From Harmonia axyridis (Eukaryota; Arthropoda; Insecta; Coleoptera; Coccinellidae): a DNA stretch of 64,000 nt. The notes beneath the pieces are model-generated. The model worked only from the letters and a program-made list of their open reading frames with translations, had not been told where the DNA came from and did not search any database. Positions 1 to 11,294 of the stretch are shown piece after piece. The position numbers and the translations under genes are program-made. Numbering within the stretch: position 1 is the stretch's first letter; each line of letters opens with the position of its first letter. Location of the stretch: contig NC_059503.1 in assembly GCF_914767665.1 (NCBI RefSeq), positions 62,080,352-62,144,351 of the forward strand, written 5' to 3'.

Positions 1-379
1 TGGGCCGTTGCAGCTCGGTCGCAGGTAGTTTCTCGCCGATCTCGTAAACAGATGTGAAAATTTTTAATCTTCTTATTGTCGGTGCAAGTGTTGCACATAT
101 GTTGTAGATGTAGTTTCTCGTAGTCTGGTCCGAACTCAATTCAAGTATTCGCCTGCTTCGCCCTGAAATGCCGAGTTTTATGGGCATTCAGGATGTTTTC
201 CATTCGACCGTTAGCAAAGCCTTTCTACCTATCCCTTAGGGGTGTGGCTTTGATAATCCTAAGTTTGTACACCGAATTCTTCAGTTCTCGGACTCAGAAT
301 ATAATATATATATAATAAACTAGTTGATTGCTGTTTTCACATGAACTGCTGCATGTACTGATTTAGTTTATTTTTACAG
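1..379. other. intron or intergenic sequence at window edge
   Basis: No exon can be supported here. A stretch on the minus strand (about 20-210) reads open apart from one stop, but I do not recognise the peptide and see no splice context. The last bases (about 365-379) are the pyrimidine-rich tract and AG acceptor of the exon that follows. Confidence 0.3.
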
Positions 380-541
380 GGAAATTATTCAATGCATGAA
401 GGATTGATAGACATGAGTTTGATCCGCAAGGTACCATTCTGGGCTGGAAAATATCGAGTGTTTATTACAGAGTTTATTGGACAAAGTAAAGAGAAGATGT
501 ATTGTTTGGAAATGAATTTCAACTCCGAAGAAGTTATGTGA
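380..541 (+). CDS. last coding exon of an unrecognised gene (5' part outside window)
   Basis: A T-rich tract ending in ACAG is followed by an open frame of 53 codons and a TGA at 539-541. A polyadenylation signal AATAAA lies near 845, so this looks like the terminal exon of a + strand gene entering from the left. The peptide has a W-A-G-K-Y-R-V stretch followed by a single Cys about 20 residues later. That pattern loosely recalls the C-terminal strands of small secreted lipid-binding (ML/GM2-activator-like) or DUF1091 insect proteins. This is only a resemblance and I do not assign a family. The reading frame is chosen because it is the only one open to a stop after the acceptor. Confidence 0.45.
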   Translation, partial: GNYSMHEGLIDMSLIRKVPFWAGKYRVFITEFIGQSKEKMYCLEMNFNSEEVM

Positions 542-2268
542 ATGGCAAATCAAAATTGTTTCTAAATGTTGTAAACAAAAAAATTCATGTATTGTAATAA
601 TCTACATTGATGTAATGGATTTTATTAATTTTGAGTGAACATTATTTTCTTATTAATTATTGGGGATAGTTATAACAGGGGCTCCTTGCATTCTATTGAT
701 AATGCTTTAATGTGATGAAATATGTTGTGATGTTGATTCGTTATGAATCAAGAAATGTTTTCCATCTGGGTTTTATTATGTGCATCAACATTTCCATTTC
801 AACTTTTCAAGAATGTAATCCTACAAATATTTTATTTTTATTGCAATAAACTGTTAGAATTATATATTTTGTAATTTTTTTTTCTGCATTAGAAAAAAGT
901 CCGTTCACGACAAGAATTCTAATATTTTATAATCTTTTCGAATATAACGCCTTCGCTATTGATATTCAAGATTCCAAATCCTGTAACTCACAATACACCT
1001 ATATGTATTGCAGGAACTTATAATAGGCAAACCATTTCGTTAAATATAAACGCTAGATGGCGGATGAACAATATACAATTTTTTGAGTTCTTTTAAATGA
1101 TATCTATGAACTAGCGGATTTTTTTTGGATAGCGCGGATTTTTTGACATAGAATCCGGATTTTTAAGAAGTAAACTGAAGAGTCTTCAGTTCACCGTTTT
1201 TCAGTAAATTAGGATTGGTAAATGGTAACACTGCCGAAGACGTATAGGAAAGGTGTTGGAAACAAGTCATAACTGATATTGATTGTATTTTTTTTTCTTT
1301 GATTGATGTAAATTTAGCTGGAAATAAAGACAATACACATACATTTATTGACTCAAATTCAACAAATTACCAGAATGGCTTCTAATCAACGCTTTACAGA
1401 CTATCAAAGAAAAAAAGGTGTTATGAAGGATGGAATAATGAATAGCAAAACATACGAACTGGCTATGGGAATAACGCGTTTTTGATATATTTTTTAAGAG
1501 AAATATTGAGTTATTCGCATGAGAATAGTATTGAAATAGCTAAAAGGCTATGGGAATATAACGCGTTTTTATTTTTTTTTTCAAGAGAAACATTTGAGTT
1601 ATTCAGACGAGAATAGCAATGAAATAACTATGGGAATAACACGTTTTTGATTTTTTCAAGAGAAATATTGAGATATTCTGATGACAATAGTACTCAGTAT
1701 ACAGTTTATGCATTTTATTCGATATCTAATCAATTCCAGAAAATTCAGCTGTTGATATCTAATATTTGATAACAACTTATAAAAATATAATCATCATCAT
1801 CAATACATTTGGGAAAATTACTTAAAGCCAACTTAAAAGGAAGGTGAATGTTCTCGATGAAACTTAATATACCTACTATATATTCATATCAGTTATCACA
1901 ATGAAACAGATTATTAATAAATACAATCAATGTATGTAAAACAATAAGCTTTGATAATAAATAAAATATATTACAATTAATACACAAACATCTCAAATTG
2001 AAATCTGTAAATGATTGATTACCTATTTGAAAAGTGGAATCACGTTTTATGTGAAAATACTGACTAGTGGAATTGTTCACACGAAAAATATTGAGTGTTA
2101 AATACAATAGCTAATCAGTGCATAATTCTACCATAAATAAATAAACTTATGTTAAAAATTAAATAATGTTTCCTAAACATCAAAGATCACAATTTAAAAT
2201 TTATAAATGATAGGTATTTATCCACATTTCATGGGGAATCTGATTTTCTTTTATTTTCAACGATTGGT
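542..2268. other. intergenic AT-rich DNA with 3' UTR and a short tandem repeat
   Basis: This holds the probable 3' UTR and AATAAA (845-850) of the upstream gene, a three-copy tandem repeat (1461-1692, listed separately), and the probable 3' UTR of the minus-strand membrane protein gene from 2268 downward. I see no further coding exon. Confidence 0.4.
1461..1692. repeat. tandem repeat, three copies of 80-85 bp
   Basis: Three head-to-tail units begin at about 1461, 1546 and 1626. Each starts with CTATGGGAATA, then AACRCGTTTTT, a T-run, AAGAGAAA, GAGTTATTC and GAGAATAG. Units differ by substitutions and by the T-run length. Confidence 0.75.
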
Positions 2269-2556
2269 TCAAATATTCACATTCTGTAATAAGACATATC
2301 CATTTCTGGACCTTCGTTTGCAGTACATTCTGTACATAACTGTTGCACCAATAGCCATCGTTATCATCAGTAAAAGAATTCCAAACCTATAAAATTATTT
2401 CTTCAAATCAACAAAAATTGGCTGAGTACATGGATTTTTCTCACCAAATATACCATAGATTGGAAATAGGTTTTTGCTTATCACAACATACATTTTCTGC
2501 ACAGCAATATTGATTCAATTCGCATATACCAAATTCACAAAAATAATCACTCATAG
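2269..2556 (-). CDS. VOPP1/WBP1-like single-pass membrane protein, two 3' exons (partial)
   Basis: Two exons join in frame: 2445-2556 (acceptor TTTTCAG, donor GTGAGA) and 2269-2386 (acceptor TTATAG, stop TGA at 2269-2271). Together they encode about 75 residues. The first exon is Cys-rich (C-x4-C, then Y-C-C and V-C-C) and ends in L-W-Y-I-W. The second gives a hydrophobic membrane segment of about 18 residues, then a basic stop-transfer run (C-K-R-R-S-R) and a short cytoplasmic tail. This order (CC..CC, WYxW, membrane span, short tail) is typical of the VOPP1/WBP1/shisa-like group of small endosomal or plasma-membrane proteins. The exon with the expected signal peptide was not found between 2557 and 3900, so the start is unknown. 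The join preserves the frame (phase 2), which supports the model. The family assignment is by pattern only. Confidence 0.55.
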
Positions 2557-3912
2557 CTGAAAATTATCATACTGAACAAAAAAAAAATTTAATTGTTTCC
2601 TTAGAAGAAATAGATAAGCATTATACAAAAAAACCTCACAATTTTTGGCATAAATAAATGAAATAATCTATGATTTCTTGATAGCACAGACAGGCCAATG
2701 AGTCATAACTCAATAACTCATAATCATAATATTATTCTGTGCTTTAGACATTTTAAAATCGCAATTTTTTTTCTCAGGTGTTATCAAATTGAAATTAGGT
2801 CGTGGTTTTTATATTTTTGATGAAATGAATTATATTATTTTTACCTCAATTAAAAATATATTGTTGGATTCTTTTGTTATCAAAAATTTATTCCTCCAAA
2901 GCTAAATTTCGAGAGAACAAAGTCTCAAAGTTATTATGAAAACAAAATTTTAAACGGTCATTTTCACGTAATCTCTAGTTGTATTTCTCCTATTGAAGAA
3001 GTTAGCGATAACATTTTGAGTTCCAAACCTACGCCGAAAATTTCGTTTGAGGCGAACCTGAGATGCGCAAAATTACCTGATTAGATTTTGTTTGAAATAG
3101 TTCTGGCAACTCGAACTCGAGTATTTTTCTTGTGGTTCTCTTTAATGAAATGAGCATATTTTTATCAACTTTTTCTGAAGATATCTTCCTTCAAAAAAAG
3201 TTATATCTCACTAGACTGATCCAAGACGCACTGTTTGAGCGGTTGATTGACAAGCTAATGTGTATAAAAATTTCTGAATAAATACAAAACCAGTTTTTGT
3301 CGTAATTCAATAACTTTGTTTATGTCATATTAGTAACCGTCGTATGGATTTTGTTACATAATATAATTAACTTCTAAAACTTATTACATAGAAAGTAGAA
3401 AATATTTGTTTCCTTGAATATTTTATTTTGTGTTATACAATATCTAGTGAAATAAATATGTATATTATAATACAGCCGGAAAATTATTATTCTGATTTTC
3501 CTCGAAAACTGTGTACTTGACTAGCTGAAAGCTAGGATACCTTTCCTTTGAAAAAATGTTTGCATTTTAGGTTCGTGTCAGAGAATTTTCATTAATTTCA
3601 TGAAAATTTTATAAATTGTAAGTAAAAGGAAAAATCGCCACAAGAGAATAATCTATCCAAACATCAACACACAGGCAGAGCTGCAGTAAAGAACTGGTTG
3701 TAAATAAAGCAGCTAGAATAAATCAAATGCTACATTAACCTCCTAAAAATGAAAACTCTTCACAATGAACAAACTTCTTTTTTATTAGAAATGATTATTA
3801 TGGTTAGTAGTCAATGATGATTAGACTGGAAAGAAATTCGTTTAATGTGACCACTGAATTAAAGACAAACATGTACACAATTTATAAATACCATCCAGAA
3901 TTTCCATTTTCA
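2557..3912. other. AT-rich intron/intergenic sequence, nothing assigned
   Basis: This probably contains the 5' part of the membrane protein gene to its left and the 3' UTR of SPCS1 to its right. I looked on the minus strand for a signal-peptide exon with a phase-1 or phase-2 donor and found none convincing. Confidence 0.3.
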
Positions 3913-4405
3913 TTATTTATTTTTTTTAATCTTTTTGGAATGGTTTTCTTTATTTTTGACAGGCTGCCAATTTAAAGGGTTCTTACGGTACATGGGCCAT
4001 GGAGGAATTGTTACCTGAAAGGAAAAATGTCAAAGCTGAAAAATCAATACTTCTTATGAAAAGAAATAAATATCCTTCGTAAGATACTATCTAAGTTTTA
4101 TAATGATTCCTAAATTGAATGATCATGTGTATTTATCACTTTTCAGAAACTGCATTATATTTACCAATGATGCTAAGGCAAAGCCGGCTCCTAAAATATA
4201 AACAGTCATTGAAAATTGTTGAATCGCATAACCATACAACACTCCTATGACTCCAAATAGGGTTATTATTATTCGGGATAATTTTTCGGCCCATGCTTGA
4301 CCAACGTAGTCCTATAAAAATGTTTAGTATATGTAATTAGAGATAATATTGGCGCCCTAAAAATCTATCAATTACCATATGCCAATTATCAACGAACTCC
4401 AACAT
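3913..4405 (-). CDS. Spcs1: signal peptidase complex subunit 1 (SPCS1, 12 kDa subunit)
   Basis: Small accessory subunit of the ER signal peptidase complex that cleaves signal peptides in the ER membrane. There are three exons: 4376-4405, 4165-4311 and 3913-4014, with GT..AG junctions, both introns phase 0, giving 92 residues (vertebrate protein about 102). The start M-L-E-F is followed by the D-Y-x-G-Q region, two membrane hairpin segments (G-V-I-G-V-L-Y-G-Y and T-V-Y-I-L-G-A-G-F-A), then the family signature P-P-W-P-M-Y-R-K-N-P-L-x-W and a short Lys-rich tail. All landmarks of the family are in order with no break. The gene is divergent from SIRT4, with about 690 bp between the starts, so the two probably share a promoter region. 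The exons are short and easily missed by ORF scanning. Confidence 0.9.
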
Positions 4406-5091
4406 ATTTAAGGTAGAAATATGTTATTCTTGGAAAATATAATTGCAACTTTGAAATATAATGATTTTAAGAATATGGAATAATATTATTATATTTATTT
4501 ACACTTTACAGCCGGTCAACGGTGTGTTTAGTTGTCAAATTGATGACGTTCCAAGTAGTAGTTCAAATAGACAATACGTGTTCTTCAGAGGAATTCACAT
4601 AGAGTAATATCACAGACTAACTAGTAATCTGTGGTAATATTATTACTAGGCCTAATCATTACCACAGAACACTAAAAATATAATCATTACTCCTTAGAAT
4701 ATAGATATAGATTATTATTATTATTAATATTCTAAGCTCTGAACTGAAGGAATCTATGAATTTGTAGTTCGTACTTCGACACTTCGTACTGTTCGTAGAA
4801 ATCTTTTCTCTAGAACGACTAACGGACAAACTTTTGAGTATAGAATCACAGATACAGTTAGAGTTTGATAGAATAATAATAATTATTATTATTATTCTAT
4901 ACTCAAAACATCTATATATAGACAGAGACAAGTCTCTGATATACAGATATGTAGATTATTTCTAATTTAGAATATCCAGTTTAGCATGAATTGATAATTA
5001 TTGAAATATCTCTGTTTCACATGAAACTCAGCAACATTTATTTATTTCTGAATTCCTTTCTTGTTGTCAAGTTTTGAGGAGATTTTGTAAC
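4406..5091. promoter_or_regulatory. divergent SPCS1/SIRT4 upstream region with nested inverted repeats
   Basis: This is the 686 bp between the two start codons. It is very AT-rich and contains several inverted repeats: 10-bp arms at 4629-4638/4658-4667, 15-bp arms at 4832-4846/4894-4908, and a run of TAA/TTA triplets that is itself self-complementary around 4870-4895. Promoters for both genes must lie here, but I cannot place a TSS. The inverted repeats may be a degraded MITE. Confidence 0.5.
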
Positions 5092-6256
5092 ATGCATTTC
5101 AAACTTTTGAACAAGGTAATTCAGCGTTACCATTCATTTTCTGTTCAATTTGTTCCTAAACATAACTCGGTTTCTGAAAAAGATATAGAAACGCTTAAGG
5201 AATTTATTGGAAATTCGCAAAAAATGCTTGTTCTTACTGGTGCAGGAATTTCTACTGAATCAGGTTGATAGGTAAGCACTGTGAATGTAAATATACTTAC
5301 ATGTTGGATATAGGCATTCCAGATTATAGATCTGCTGATGTAGGCTTGTATGATCGGAGAAACTATAAACCAGTTAAACATCAGGAATTTTGTTCATCCT
5401 TTCAAATAAGACAGAGATATTGGGCAAGGAATTATATAGGATGGCCATCTTTTTCTCAACGCCAACCTAATAATACTCATTATAGTATAAAAAATTTGGA
5501 AACTGTTCACAATAAAATATCTATTGTTGTAACTCAAAATGTCGATAATCTTCATTTTAAGGCAGGCAGTAAAGAAGTTGTAGAGTTGCATGGCTCAGCG
5601 TACAGAGTAATGTGTTTAGGGTGTAAATCAAATTATGACAGAGGCTATATACAAGAAAAATTGAAAGATACAAATCCTAATTTCAAGGAAGACTCTGGAA
5701 TTATCAGACCAGATGGGGATGTTGAAATATCAACTGTAAGTATTTATAGTTGAATGAAAATTGGATATTAGAGAGTATAATGAATAAACTTATTGAGATA
5801 AGTAAAATTAATTTTAGATCAAACCAAATCTATTTATTACACATATCTATTGATTTGATCTCATCAACACTTATGATATTCTTACTTCCAGGAGAGACTT
5901 AGTGAATTTTTACCACCAACTTGTGATAATTGTGGGGGAATTTTGAAACCGGACATTGTATTTTTTGGAGATAATGTACCTCGTCCCAGAGTGAATTTAG
6001 TCAATGAAAACTTATTAGAAGGAGATTCCCTTTTGATTTTAGGTTCCTCATTAACAGTTTTCTCAGCTTATCGTATAGTTTTGAAGGTAAGGAAAAAATT
6101 CAGTAAATACAATTTTCTATACGAAATCAAGTGTTCTAGGCTTTGGAGACAAACAAAAATGTAGCAATAGTGAATATTGGTCCCACAAGAGCCGATGAGT
6201 TGGTCAAATTGAAAATACGAGTGAGGTGTGGCGAAATTTTACCCTTGATTTGTTGA
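5092..6256 (+). CDS. Sirt4: NAD-dependent protein lipoamidase/ADP-ribosyltransferase sirtuin-4
   Basis: Mitochondrial class II sirtuin. There are four exons: 5092-5263, 5314-5735, 5892-6086 and 6140-6256, giving 301 residues (human 314). The N-terminus is basic and amphipathic (M-H-F-K-L-L-N-K-V-I-Q-R-Y), fitting a matrix-targeting presequence. Motifs in order: NAD-binding G-A-G-I-S-T-E-S-G-I-P-D-Y-R-S across the exon 1/2 junction, Q-R-Y-W-A-R-N, T-Q-N-V-D-N-L-H, catalytic H in E-L-H-G, zinc pairs C-L-G-C and C-D-N-C, K-P-D-I-V-F-F-G-D, L-G-S-S-L, N-I-G-P-T-R. The ATG at 5092 is preferred because it begins the presequence. The exon 1 donor must be GTTGAT at 5264. A better-looking GTAAGC donor eight bases on would bring an in-frame TGA. 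AATAAA at 6274 is the likely polyadenylation signal. The gene is convergent with PP4c. Confidence 0.93.
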
Positions 6257-7295
6257 AAACTTAAATTCAATCAAATAAATCATGAGAAATATTTATAGCA
6301 GTCTATTGACCATTTATTTTCTGAAATCAAAATATCACAAATTTTACACTATGGTTTATTTTCTTGAAGAATTTCGAAATCATTGAAAAAAGCTTTATAA
6401 AACAAAAACATAATTTCCCTTGGCACTTGAATCTGCATATTTTATATTTTTCAATATTTCTGGTCTAGCATTAACCACTCATAAAGAGGAATTTTTATTC
6501 TCTCAACTATTTAGACTTTTGAAAATAATAATCAACTTGTTTCTGTAAAAATTTATTTGAGAAAAGATTACATATATTTATATAATGAGTAATAAATATA
6601 ATCGAAATTTACTTAACTTCAAATACTGAAAATCCTCTTTGTACAAAAAAATTAATATATTTAAATTCGAAAAATTCTTTGATTGGTCTCCCATTAACTA
6701 ATATGACACATGAGGTATCCCCTCATAGCTGGATTTTTTAGTTTTTTCTTGAGAAACATAAATTACACGCATTCTTGAATTGTGTTTACAATTTGGTTCT
6801 GATAAAAAAAATGTAAATTTTCAATGTTGTGCAATATCTTAGCATTGCAAATGGAAAACAAATTTGATTTCTTGAATAGAAATTTCTAGTTTGGAATAGT
6901 GAATTATTTCTTCGAACATTCAAATAGAAATTGAGGTACTTTTAATTTTACCAAAATAGAAAATCCCAGAAAGAAAAATTTCCAAATATTTAATGAAAAA
7001 ATACAAGGTAAATAAATATTTTACAATTTATGTATCGAGTCATCAAATAATATTAATAATGTCATAGTAGTTCGAATTTTCTAATACATATTACTTTCAC
7101 AACTCTTTAGAGGGACTCCACGTGAAATTTTCAACGTAGAACAAGAATATGCTCGAAAATTTGGTATAATCTCCATACAACCATCCCTGATCTTAAGGAA
7201 ATTTAGCATTTGGATTCAATCCACTGCTACACATTCAATAAAAAAAATTGTATTGATAAATGTAGAACACTATGCTACAGACAGAAGAATTTACA
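6257..7295. other. intergenic, two facing 3' UTRs
   Basis: AT-rich spacer between the convergent SIRT4 and PP4c genes. AATAAA at 6274-6279 serves SIRT4. I see no coding exon or clear repeat. Confidence 0.4.
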
Positions 7296-10200
7296 TTATA
7301 AAAAGTAGTCAGCCTGTGGTGTTTTTGAAGGCAAACCTCTAGCTTCCTGAGGTGCAGCCTCAAATATTGTAAAGTCTCTTTGTAGATTTTCATTCAGTTC
7401 TAAGATGGCGGCGACATTTCCACATCTGAAAGGAATGTTTATTGTCAACAACCTTATTCTATTATGTTTAGCTGAAGTCTTGGAGTAATAATAATAGACG
7501 CATGTAATAAATCTCATGTTTAGTAAGTGTATGTCCTTAACGTGTGCCTATGCATTTGACAGACGAAGAATTTAAATAAGTTTCAGCGACCCAACCCGTG
7601 GCACAATTCACAGGTCTCTCCGCAAAGAACACAGTTCTTACGTCTCACAAGATTGAAAGTTTTATAATAACTCAAAAAATAATGAAGTAAATAACAGTAA
7701 ATTTTCATGTTTTTCTATCCCGACTTTACATAGCCCCATAGAAAGTATTCTAGCGGTGTTAAATCACAAGATCTTGGAGGCCAATTAACAGGTCCAAAAT
7801 GTGAAATTAGGTGGTCACCAAACGTGTCTTTCAATAAATCGATTGTGGCACGAGCTGTGTGACATGTTGCGCCGTCTTGTTGGAACCACAGCTCCTGGAC
7901 ATCATGGTTGTTCAATTCAGGAATGAAGAAGTTAGTAATCATGGCTCTATACCGATCACCATTGACTGTAACGTTCTGGCCATCATCGTTTTTGAAGAAG
8001 TATGGACCAATGATTCCACCAGCCCATAAAGCGCACCAAACAGTCAGTTTTTCCGGATGTTACGGTGTTTAGACATACACTTGAGGATAAGCTTCACTCC
8101 AAATGCGGCAGTTTTGTTTGTTGACGTAGCCATTCAACCAGAAGTGCGCTTCATCGCTAAACAAAATTCGCTTATGAAAATCGGGAACAACGGCAATCTC
8201 ATTTTGGGACCATTCGACGAATCTACGCCTTACTTGATGATCGTTTGGCTTCAATTCTTGCACGAGTTGGATTTTGTAAGCACGCAAACCAAGATCCTTC
8301 CGCAAAATCTTCCATAAAGTGAATGGACACAGATCCAATTCCTGTGCTCGATGGCGGATAGACTCATTCGGGTCTTCCTCAATGCTACGCTCTACAGCAG
8401 CAATAGCTTCTTCTGTACGCACCATACGGCGTCTCTGAGGATGCGAGTTATCAATAAGAGTAAACGTGGTGCGAAAACGTTCCATGGTTAATCGAATTGA
8501 CTGCTCTGATGGACCATTTTGTCGACGATAAAATGGACGTAGTGCGCGATATGTATTCCGCACAGAACCATTATTTTCGAAATAAAATTGCACTATTTGC
8601 AAGCGTTGTTCAGGCGTGAGTCTATTCATGATGAATTGCCAAACCGAACTGAGAATAAATCATTTGACAGCTGTTAAATCGGTCGCCATCTTGAACAGTA
8701 ATGCCAACTTAAAGTTATATACCTCGAAAAAAAACACCCTTTACAATAGTCTCCAAGGGTTTTCTGCAACATTTTGATCAATCCACCCACGAAATTTTGT
8801 TAGCATCATAAAATTTCGTCACGCATACTGTGTAATCAATTGAATTATTAATTAATTCTTTGGTTTTGATGATGTTCAATTATAACCATAACACAGAATG
8901 AATAAGTGAAAATTTGATAAATCACAGATCATTCATAACGAAATAACCAATACTCTACAAAATTTAATATCTTGCAGATGAACGGATTAAATAATAAAAA
9001 AAAAAAACTAATATGCTGAACTCAGGATAGAAAGGCCTTTCAGATGAGGTGTCATTAACCCCATATTTACTATTCAAAATTTAGGTGTTGGTGTTCTAAC
9101 ACTAAGTGTTGAAGAGATATGGTTGTGAATTTGATCTTAAAAGTTATCACCCTAGAATCAAAAATCGACATGTTCGAGTATTTTATCGAAATAAATTTAT
9201 TCTGTCTGTTATCTCCTCTGTACCATTTTCAAAAGTCCAACCTGTATATCGGTAAAGTAAGCATTATAATACATACCTATAGCAATAATTAGGTGCCGAC
9301 CAAACAGTTAATACAGTCTCATTGAAATGCCATTTGTATCCTTCCATTACAAGTTGATGGGCTCTACATATCATGTCTATTTCATTGGCAGCATTGAATT
9401 GGGCAACAACATCAGAACCGAAAAGATACCCCGCGCCTCTAGGAGAAACACCCCATCCTTGAGTGTCTGGAAAAAAATGGAGCAACAACTCAAAACATTG
9501 CAAATATTATACACATTCATTATTCAGTTTCTCAAAAATATCTGACAACTTATTCCAAAAATTATCAGATGCTCATTTTCTTGAAAGAAAAAAGTGGTTG
9601 TCTAATTTTTAGTCTTTCCTAAATAGTCTACCTTTAAAAGTTCAGGGTAAGGAGCATTTTGATAAGTAGGAAAGTAATACAATATCTTGATATTCATAAT
9701 CCATCCATAACGATAGACTTCGATTCATTCTGTCTGTCTGTGAACACAAATACTCTTGAATGCCTTCACTATTTTCTATGACTGCTTTGAAATATCGCCT
9801 TTATATTATCAATAACTTGCATTCAAAATAAAAGATTCAGCATGTAATGCGCAAAAACCATATAGTGTTATACTTAAAAATTAAAGCTGTGTAGAAAAAT
9901 TTAGCAAGGTTCTGACAATGCATAATTATTCTGCAGTGTAATAGAACAATTAAATCGGGCCTTTGCAAAGTCGTTATTATAGAAACCCAACAAATGCATG
10001 CCAATGTGTAATGCGTAATTTTTTGAGGATCTTATTGTTGATTTTATTAGAATAAAAAAAATTTTCTATAAAATTTTGATATCTTAGAATTTTCATATCA
10101 GATGAATAAATGAAATGTATCATCCAACAGTTCAGCTTCTTCACTGGAAAAAGGTGATCCGATTATCCCTCCGAACCACAGAATATCTTCCGGAATCTAG

Positions 10201-11294
10201 AATTTTTTCGGATATTTGCAGAGGATCGAAGAAATGATCAATGATTGAAGAATTGACTAAAAAATCTTCTTATGAAATTTCATGAAAAATTTACATGACT
10301 TCAAATTTGGATATGTGCCTAATAGGTTATGACTTCTGTTGGTGAACTTAACATTTCTTCAATGAAACAAAACATTCTTGATCTATTATTTTAATTTTAT
10401 CTTCGATTGGCTTGGTTAATCTGTATCTTGGATAATAGCGATTCAATCAATCTGGGTTCATCTACATATTTGTTTAAATTGAAATGATGTGTAAATGGGT
10501 ATTCTTTTAATTCAGTAACCAAAACCAACATAAAATGAAAACTATCATTATTGGGTATTTGCCCCAATTTCTTACCTTCAGGATCACTCCACAATAAATC
10601 ACACATAGGCCCATCGTGAGGAACCTCTTGCTTCCTATCAATTACCCTAATTTGGTCAAGAGTCTGTATGGAAGGAGACAAACCACCATGTACACAGAAT
10701 ATTTTTCCATCAATAATGGCTGATAGAGATAAATAATCAAAAATTTCAGTACAATATCTCCAAACCATAATGGAACCATACTTCCGAAGACATTCATCAT
10801 AAAAGCCGTACACCTGGGTAATTTGTCTAGATTCATGGTTACCTCTTATCAGTGTTATTCTATCTGGATATCTAACCTTGAAGAAAAATTAAAAATTAAT
10901 CTTGATAGATAAACATAGAACTCGAACGCTTACTTTTAAAGCTAACAGCAACAAAAAAGTTTCTACACTGTAAAAACCACGGTCTACAAAATCACCCATA
11001 AACAAATAGTTTGTTTCTGGAACATCACCACCAACTTTGAACAGTTCTTTCAGATCATAAAATTGACCATGAATATCTCCACAAACCTAAAAATTGATTT
11101 TCAGTTCAATTTTAGCAAATACTTTCCAATGGAGATATTCTTACTGTGACTGGTGAATCTACTCTTTGGACGTTACTCTCTTCAACTAAAATTTCCCTTG
11201 CTTTGGCGCACAGGGCTTTAACTTCTGACTCTTTTATAATCTCACATCTCTTCAGCTGCTCAATTTGTCGGTCTAGATCGCTAGCTTCACACAT
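7296..11294 (-). CDS. Pp4-19C: protein phosphatase 4 catalytic subunit
   Basis: Ser/Thr phosphatase of the PPP family, catalytic core of the PP4 complexes in DNA repair and centrosome function. There are five exons: 11145-11294, 10934-11086, 10576-10876, 9277-9466 and 7296-7425. They total 924 nt and 307 residues, the usual family length. Metal and catalytic motifs are all present: C-G-D-I-H-G, G-D-F-V-D-R-G, R-G-N-H-E-S-R, H-G-G-L-S-P-S, W-S-D-P-E, R-A-H-Q-L-V and W-S-A-P-N-Y-C. The tail ends D-Y-F-L, the methylated C-terminus of PP2A-like enzymes. D-L-D-R-Q-I-E-Q-L and the tail P-S-K-T-P-Q-A-D-Y-F-L are PP4-type rather than PP2A or PP6. Introns are phase 0, 0, 1 and 2. Intron 4 (7426-9276) holds a mariner copy in the same orientation as the gene. 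About 1 kb separates its start from that of flotillin-2 on the other strand. Confidence 0.95.
7722..8741 (-). mobile_element. mariner-family element copy 1, 3'-truncated, in PP4c intron 4
   Basis: This copy begins (right end, 8741) with the CACCCT terminal repeat and the CCTCGAAAAA subterminal sequence, and stops at 7722 inside the transposase gene, so the 3' terminal repeat is missing. The N-terminal half of the transposase (8069-8629) is the best preserved of all copies: M-N-R-L-T-P-E-Q-R start, helix-turn-helix region, an R-R-x-R-T-E-E-A linker, and the first catalytic Asp in F-S-D-E-A-H-F. A frameshift near 8060 separates it from the second block (7723-7942), which has Q-Q-D-G-A and C-D-L-T-P. 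It is not functional. By counting, 36 residues separate the second and third catalytic Asp in this family. Confidence 0.9.

Noticed and set aside
20..210. Minus-strand coding exon at the left edge
   Set aside because: It is nearly open but has a stop, no recognised family and no clear splice sites.
5074..5091. An upstream in-frame TTG as SIRT4 start
   Set aside because: The ATG at 5092 starts a good mitochondrial presequence. A non-AUG start is not needed.
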